10,061 nt of DNA from JAFGQE01 sp046484775 (GTDB lineage: Bacteria > Bacillota > Clostridia > DUPQ01), in assembly GCA_046484775.1 (NCBI GenBank), contig JAWOIG010000094.1:1-10061 (forward strand), given 5' to 3'. Position numbers and translations under genes: made by a program. The notes under the pieces were generated by a model. That model did not search any database and was not told where the DNA came from. It saw only the letters and a program-made list of their open reading frames with translations. Below are positions 6,130 to 10,061 of the stretch, piece by piece. Each line of letters starts with the position of its first letter. Within the stretch, counting starts at the first letter, position 1.

Positions 6130-7691
6130 CCGTCCGTCCCCCCCTTTATTTTTAACGCCGCCCATTTATAATAGTATGCGAATGTCGGCGATTTCAGCAA
6201 TGCCATGGAAATCAGATAAACGATTGCCCCGGAAAGCACGGCAACCATTGTCAGTGAAAGCCTTGGCCAGAACTCCCTGGCTGCCGTATCAATTGCCATG
6301 ACTTTGATAAAGTATATGACAACTCCCATAAAAAGCGCCGACAACAGGCTTCTGAGCAATTCCCCGATGCTTCTGCCCTCCAAAAGACCATTCATTTTTT
6401 TATTGAACATGAATACCAGGGTTATTGCCGCCGTCGTTATGCCGATTGAAAAGGACAGGCTTATATAGCCTATTCCAAGATCCAGCCAGAATACCGCCGC
6501 CGCCGACAATGCGAATGTCACTGCCAGCGCAATCAGGGAAGCAATTGTCGGGGCAATCACACTTCTCGTGGCATAATATGCCTTGGATGTGATTTCATAT
6601 AGCGAAAATCCGAATATCGCCAGCGAAAACCCGGCAAAAGCATTTGATGTAAGTCCGGATGCTGCTTCATTGAAAGCTCCTCTTTCATATACGATTGAAA
6701 TCAACGCCGGACTAAGCAGGAATGCCGCCAGTGCAAGGGGAAGGATAAAGAAACAAAGATTTTCAAATGCTCTCCTGTAAGTGTTTTTATAATCTTCGGT
6801 AATCGCATCATCCGCCTGTCTTGACATAAGCGGGAAAAGGTAATTCATCATGGCAAAGACAAAGATTCCCGCCAGAATCAAATACAATCTGTTGGCATAT
6901 TTGATTGCCGCCACCGATTCGTTCCCGGCAAAAGATGCAAAGGCACCCAGCATGAAGAGCGATACGGGCTGAACCCACGAACTGACAAGTATCGGGAGCG
7001 CCATTTTTGACACGTTCCTGATTCCCGGGTCCTTCAGACTTATGGAAGGAGTGTAGACAAATCCCTTTTTTCTGATGAAAGGCAATTGTATCAATGCCTG
7101 CAGAGCCCAGGATAAAAGGAATGCAAACGCCAGTCCTGTTATGCCATAACGTTTGTTCAGAAAAATCAAGTATCCTATTGTTATGAGGTTGGGGAACAGG
7201 CTTATCATTGCGGGAATGGTAAAATGTCTCATGGACTGCAGGATGCTTATCATGGAGAAAGTCAGACCGGCCAGGATTGCAGTCGGAAAAAGAATGACAA
7301 GAAGATGCGACGCGAGCTCACGCACCTGTAAGCTCCCTCCCGGCAGAAAGAGCGCTATGAGCTGGTCTGAAAAGAGCATGCCCGCCACTGCCAGAGCCGT
7401 CGTCAATATGAAGATCAGGTTTATGAATCTGGATGCAAATAAAAATCCACCGGAATCATCGTCATTTTTCAGATATTTGTTGAATACGGGTATGAAGGTG
7501 GATGTAACAGCCGCCCCGAAAGCAAGGTCGAAAAATTTCAACGGAATGTCGACTGCTGTGGAGAATGCCGCCGCCTCCAGTCCCGCGCCATAATAACCGG
7601 CAAGGAAAACCTCCCTTGCGAGGCCAAGGAGTTTGCTTACAAGTGTTACGGCCATCATGAAGCCTATTGTTCTTACGGCTTTCCTGTCCAT
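6126..7691 (-). CDS. murJ: MurJ/MviN-family lipid flippase
   Basis: The 521-residue product matches the MOP-superfamily MurJ length and is membrane-embedded, with about 14 hydrophobic segments. The N-terminus MDRKAVRTIGFMMAVTLVSK leads into LLGLARE (21-27), the first-helix signature with conserved Arg26. FDLAFGAAVTSTFIPVF (54-70) and KYANRLYLI with Arg268 correspond to other conserved MurJ helices, and YERGAF (335-340) is typical too. The usual Asp of the ADAF-like motif after helix 1 is Ala41 here, and Lys20 stands where the first Arg of the SRLLG motif usually sits. MurJ flips undecaprenyl-PP-linked peptidoglycan precursor; this copy, in a polysaccharide operon and lacking one key charge, may instead flip the lipid-linked wall polymer. 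The start ATG 7689-7691 overlaps the csaB-fusion stop by 19 bases, with GGTGG about seven bases upstream. The stop overlaps the next start (ATGA), so tight translational coupling is likely. Confidence 0.85.
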   Translation of the reverse strand: MDRKAVRTIGFMMAVTLVSKLLGLAREVFLAGYYGAGLEAAAFSTAVDIPLKFFDLAFGAAVTSTFIPVFNKYLKNDDDSGGFLFASRFINLIFILTTALAVAGMLFSDQLIALFLPGGSLQVRELASHLLVILFPTAILAGLTFSMISILQSMRHFTIPAMISLFPNLITIGYLIFLNKRYGITGLAFAFLLSWALQALIQLPFIRKKGFVYTPSISLKDPGIRNVSKMALPILVSSWVQPVSLFMLGAFASFAGNESVAAIKYANRLYLILAGIFVFAMMNYLFPLMSRQADDAITEDYKNTYRRAFENLCFFILPLALAAFLLSPALISIVYERGAFNEAASGLTSNAFAGFSLAIFGFSLYEITSKAYYATRSVIAPTIASLIALAVTFALSAAAVFWLDLGIGYISLSFSIGITTAAITLVFMFNKKMNGLLEGRSIGELLRSLLSALFMGVVIYFIKVMAIDTAAREFWPRLSLTMVAVLSGAIVYLISMALLKSPTFAYYYKWAALKIKGGTDG

Positions 7692-9907
7692 CCCCGTACC
7701 ACCGAATCCCTTTCAAGAAGATCAATGGCTATCCTTGCGTTTTCCGCTGACAGCGCCCTAAGCCGGACCATGTTTTCCCGGCATCTTTTTTCATATTCGC
7801 CCCTATTGGCCATTATGTGGTCTATTGTCCTGCTTATCTCTTCAAATTGCAGGTTCTCAACCAATCCCCCGTCGACTTGTTCCATCATTTCGATAAAATA
7901 CCTGACTTTGGGATCGTAAACAATGCCGATTCCGGGTGTTCCGGTCAGCGACGCATATATGAGCGAGTGGAGTCTCATTCCCACAAGTATTTCCGCCTTT
8001 GATATAATGCTGATAAGGTTCATTGCGTTGCTCTCGTCTTTTACCAGCAATGCGTGTTCTTTCATCCTTTGTACTATATCCTCCGAAACCCTTGTGTCTT
8101 TCTTTATGTTCATGGATATGAAAACCGGCAGAAGTCCATGCTTAATCGACATATAATCCCCGATTTGAGCAAATACGGGCGAGAAAACGTTTTCAAGTCC
8201 TTTCCAGGGGCGGACCGAAATAACAACTGTCTTTTTATCCGACGGAATCCCATGTTTTTCAAGTGCCTCCCTGACACGATCCTCCTCCGGATTTTCAAAA
8301 CTCATTACAGGATCGGCGGTAATGCTTATGCTCGGTTTTGAAACGCCTATTTCCCCAAGCATATCGTATGAATTTTTTTCCCTCACAGTTATGATGTCCG
8401 CCTTGTCAAGGACCTTTGCGGCTATTGCGACCGACGCCTTTCTTTTCAGCGGTCCGATTCCATTGGCATACATCATTACTTTCAGTCCTCTGTACTTTGC
8501 ATAATTCATCAAGCCCGTATAATACAGCATGGACTGGAAGCTTGTGAGGTCCTGTATCAAGTTCCCTCCCCCGCTGATCAGCATTCCGGTTTTACCGAAT
8601 GCCCTGGCAATGGAAAACGGATTGGTTCTTCCTATGGAAGCGACGCCGTGCCCTGCAGATGTCTCTGAAGGTCGTTTTGAAAGAACCAAAAGCCTTATGT
8701 CGTTTTTTATTCTCTTCAGATCCTTGATTATTGACGAAAGCATGGCCTCGTCACCACTGTTTTCAAACCCATAATATCCTGATATGACGGCATGATAATA
8801 ACCGGGCGGTGATTTCATCTCGCCAAATGCCCTCCCGTATAGCATCACGGCATCATCGGTCATTTTAGAGACTGTGTAATGCTTCTTAACCGTTTCATGG
8901 TTCAGCTTAGCATTTCTATCCCTTGTATCCGCGGAGTCATATAATAATATTATGTCCGATTTCAATTTGTCCGCTTCAGGTTCGGCCATTCCCCGGCAAG
9001 TCATGTTGGTTTCTATCGCCTTGTCCCTGTTCTCTTCATCCATTATCCCAAGGTACCCGAAATCGCCGCAAAGCAATACGGGAATCCTCATTGCCATTGC
9101 TTCCAGCGCCGCCCTGCTTATTCCCGCGAATATATCTGTTGCGGACAGAATCTTTTCAACATCGCTTCTCGGACCCGTCATCGTTATAAGGTTCCGCCCG
9201 CTCTTTTTATTTATTGTGGAAGCTTTTTCACTCAATCTGCCATACAGGCTGCCTCCTCCGACTATAAAAATCCTAAGGTTTTTTATTTTTTCGCTTAAAC
9301 CCTGGGCAATATCCATTAAAAGAAATACTGTTCGTGAGCTCCCCTTGTCAAGGCGGCATATTGTAGTCAATATAAAGTCATCTTTCTTAATGTCATATTC
9401 TCTTAAAATACCGATCTCCGGCTCCCTTGGATAAAAGACTTCTTCATTTATTCCATTGACCGTAAGCTCAGCCCTCGCAGGATCATAATTATAATTCTTT
9501 ATCAAATACTCGTTTATATCCTTGCTTATAGATAGAGAGTGGCTTCCCCAGCGGGTGAATGCCCTGAAGAAAACCGATGTCCTGAATTCGGCATGCACGG
9601 TCGTCACAAAAGGAACATTCAATTCCTTGCATAGGATGCTGCACAGGAAAGCCGGTATCCTCGCATGGGCGTGAACTATGTCGATGCAATCCATTACTAT
9701 TATCTTCCTTAGCATCCTGTATGAAGTTATGAGGCTGCCCGGACTTTTTGTATGCAGGGGAACCTTGATGTGCCTGACCCCGGCTTTCTCGATTTCCCTG
9801 ACAAAAACACCTCCGTTTGAGGCGACCCAGACCCTATGGCCATAGGACGCAAGCTTCTTTGCGAGTTCGAAGACATGAGTCTCGGCTCCGCCTATGTCAA
9901 GGGCCAT
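7673..9907 (-). CDS. csaB: GT4 glycosyltransferase fused to CsaB polysaccharide pyruvyl transferase, 5' end missing
   Basis: There are 744 readable residues in two catalytic parts. Residues 1-360 are a GT4 transferase: MALDIGGAETHVFELA, VHAHARIP (78-85), NGINEEVF (151-158), and SRAALEAMA (264-272), which keeps the second Glu (269) of EX7E but not the first. Residues 370-740 are CsaB: SGYYGFENSGDEAML (376-390), ISGGGNLIQD (444-453), NGIGPL (482-487), ADPV (531-534), RPW (566-568) and GMRLHSLIYASLTGTPGIG (643-661). CsaB transfers pyruvate from phosphoenolpyruvate as a ketal onto a sugar of the secondary cell wall polymer, making the ligand bound by SLH domains. The fusion suggests one protein adds the sugar and pyruvylates it, or couples both steps. 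The ATG at 9905-9907 sits on the edge of an inverted artefact, lacks a ribosome binding site, and GT4 proteins normally have some 5-12 residues before MALDIGG. The real start is therefore lost. The 3' end overlaps murJ by 19 bases. Confidence 0.85.
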   Translation of the reverse strand: MALDIGGAETHVFELAKKLASYGHRVWVASNGGVFVREIEKAGVRHIKVPLHTKSPGSLITSYRMLRKIIVMDCIDIVHAHARIPAFLCSILCKELNVPFVTTVHAEFRTSVFFRAFTRWGSHSLSISKDINEYLIKNYNYDPARAELTVNGINEEVFYPREPEIGILREYDIKKDDFILTTICRLDKGSSRTVFLLMDIAQGLSEKIKNLRIFIVGGGSLYGRLSEKASTINKKSGRNLITMTGPRSDVEKILSATDIFAGISRAALEAMAMRIPVLLCGDFGYLGIMDEENRDKAIETNMTCRGMAEPEADKLKSDIILLYDSADTRDRNAKLNHETVKKHYTVSKMTDDAVMLYGRAFGEMKSPPGYYHAVISGYYGFENSGDEAMLSSIIKDLKRIKNDIRLLVLSKRPSETSAGHGVASIGRTNPFSIARAFGKTGMLISGGGNLIQDLTSFQSMLYYTGLMNYAKYRGLKVMMYANGIGPLKRKASVAIAAKVLDKADIITVREKNSYDMLGEIGVSKPSISITADPVMSFENPEEDRVREALEKHGIPSDKKTVVISVRPWKGLENVFSPVFAQIGDYMSIKHGLLPVFISMNIKKDTRVSEDIVQRMKEHALLVKDESNAMNLISIISKAEILVGMRLHSLIYASLTGTPGIGIVYDPKVRYFIEMMEQVDGGLVENLQFEEISRTIDHIMANRGEYEKRCRENMVRLRALSAENARIAIDLLERDSVVRGWTGKP
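9833..9846. repeat. 14-bp perfect palindrome at the fold-back point
   Basis: CCTATGGCCATAGG is self-complementary and lies inside the GT4 coding region (Ser-Tyr-Gly-His-Arg codons). The right inverted arm starts at GGCCATAGG, which also matches this palindrome. It therefore supplies the microhomology that could let a strand end anneal back and copy itself. Confidence 0.75.
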
Positions 9908-10061
9908 AGGGTTTGGGTCGTCTCAAACGGAGGTGTTTTTGTCAGGGAAATCGAGAAAGCCGGGGTCAGGCACATCAAGGTTCCCCTGCATACAAAAAGT
10001 CCGGGCAGCCTCATAACTTCATACAGGATGCTAAGGAAGATAATAGTAAGGGATTGCATCG
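9908..10061 (+). pseudogene. Inverted duplicate of GT4-CsaB residues 25-75, without start or stop
   Basis: Read on the plus strand from 9908, this segment encodes the same peptide as residues 25-75 of the fusion protein (RVWV, then SNGGVFVREIEKAG and so on). It differs by Ala29 to Val and Met72 to Arg plus one synonymous change. It has no start codon, ribosome binding site or stop within the window. It is best read as part of the right arm of the inverted repeat, not as a second gene. Confidence 0.8.

Larger units (their letters stand above)
9682..10061. repeat. Imperfect 160-bp inverted repeat at the contig end, probable fold-back artefact
   Basis: Bases 9902-10061 are the reverse complement of 9682-9841 with 157 of 160 matches, separated by 60 bases. 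The mismatched pairs are 9830/9913, 9822/9921 and 9693/10050. The left arm is authentic coding sequence of the GT4-CsaB gene. The right arm reaches the end of the window and interrupts that gene at its start. Such a hairpin at a contig end is typical of strand-displacement amplification or assembly fold-back, not of a gene-bearing repeat. Confidence 0.9.

Noticed and set aside
6130..6165. Longer start of the ligase-like gene inside murJ
   Set aside because: The ATGA overlap at 6126-6129 is the standard coupling signal, and the extra residues are glycine/lysine-rich with no family support.
9682..10061. Hairpin telomere, invertible promoter switch or transposon end
   Set aside because: Both arms are the same coding sequence of csaB-fusion codons. 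There is no recombinase, target duplication or promoter, and the repeat disrupts the gene's start.

Overview
The window looks like a composite contig. Its middle, about 936-9901, reads as one stretch of a Gram-positive, Clostridia-like genome. It carries a leftward (minus-strand) operon for a surface polysaccharide, probably the pyruvylated secondary cell wall polymer that anchors S-layer (SLH) proteins. Each end carries something that does not belong to that stretch. I infer Clostridia from the glycosyltransferase-CsaB fusion, the strong GGAGG ribosome binding sites and the style of the proteins. No 16S or other definitive marker is present.

Left end, 1-~935 (plus strand). There are two genes of Bacteroidota/Flavobacteriia type: the 3' end of a gene for a repeat or propeller-like protein, and the 5' part of a secreted cyanophycinase-like S51 peptidase. 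The peptidase loses its family sequence just after its Gly-Gly-Asp motif. At the same bases a minus-strand thymidine kinase gene stops matching its family. Two unrelated, oppositely oriented genes broken at one point mark a junction near 931-945.

Middle, in transcription order (right to left). First is a GT4 glycosyltransferase fused to a CsaB polysaccharide pyruvyl transferase, missing its 5' end. It is followed by a MurJ/MviN lipid flippase, a large O-antigen ligase/polymerase-like membrane protein, a second GT4 glycosyltransferase, a cytoplasmic two-domain alpha/beta hydrolase of acetylxylan-esterase type, and the start of a thymidine kinase gene. The first four genes overlap by 19, 4 (ATGA) and 14 nt and the hydrolase follows after 24 nt, so they are very likely co-transcribed and translationally coupled. 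A plausible division of labour is: glycosyltransferases and CsaB build and pyruvylate a lipid-linked glycan in the cytoplasm, the MurJ-like protein flips it, the ligase/polymerase joins it outside, and the hydrolase trims ester groups. No promoter for this operon is in the window; it should lie upstream of csaB, beyond the right-hand break.

Right end, 9902-10061. This is an inverted copy (157 of 160 bases) of 9682-9841, from inside the csaB fusion gene, separated from it by 60 bases. It cuts off the true start of that gene and looks like a fold-back amplification or assembly artefact seeded at a 14-bp palindrome.

I see no tRNA, rRNA, CRISPR array, insertion sequence or attachment site. I do not see convincing evidence of a previously undescribed system. 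The most useful observations are the two artefact junctions, the GT4-CsaB fusion in its operon, the tandem hydrolase with a dead second domain, and the unusual N-terminus of the ligase.
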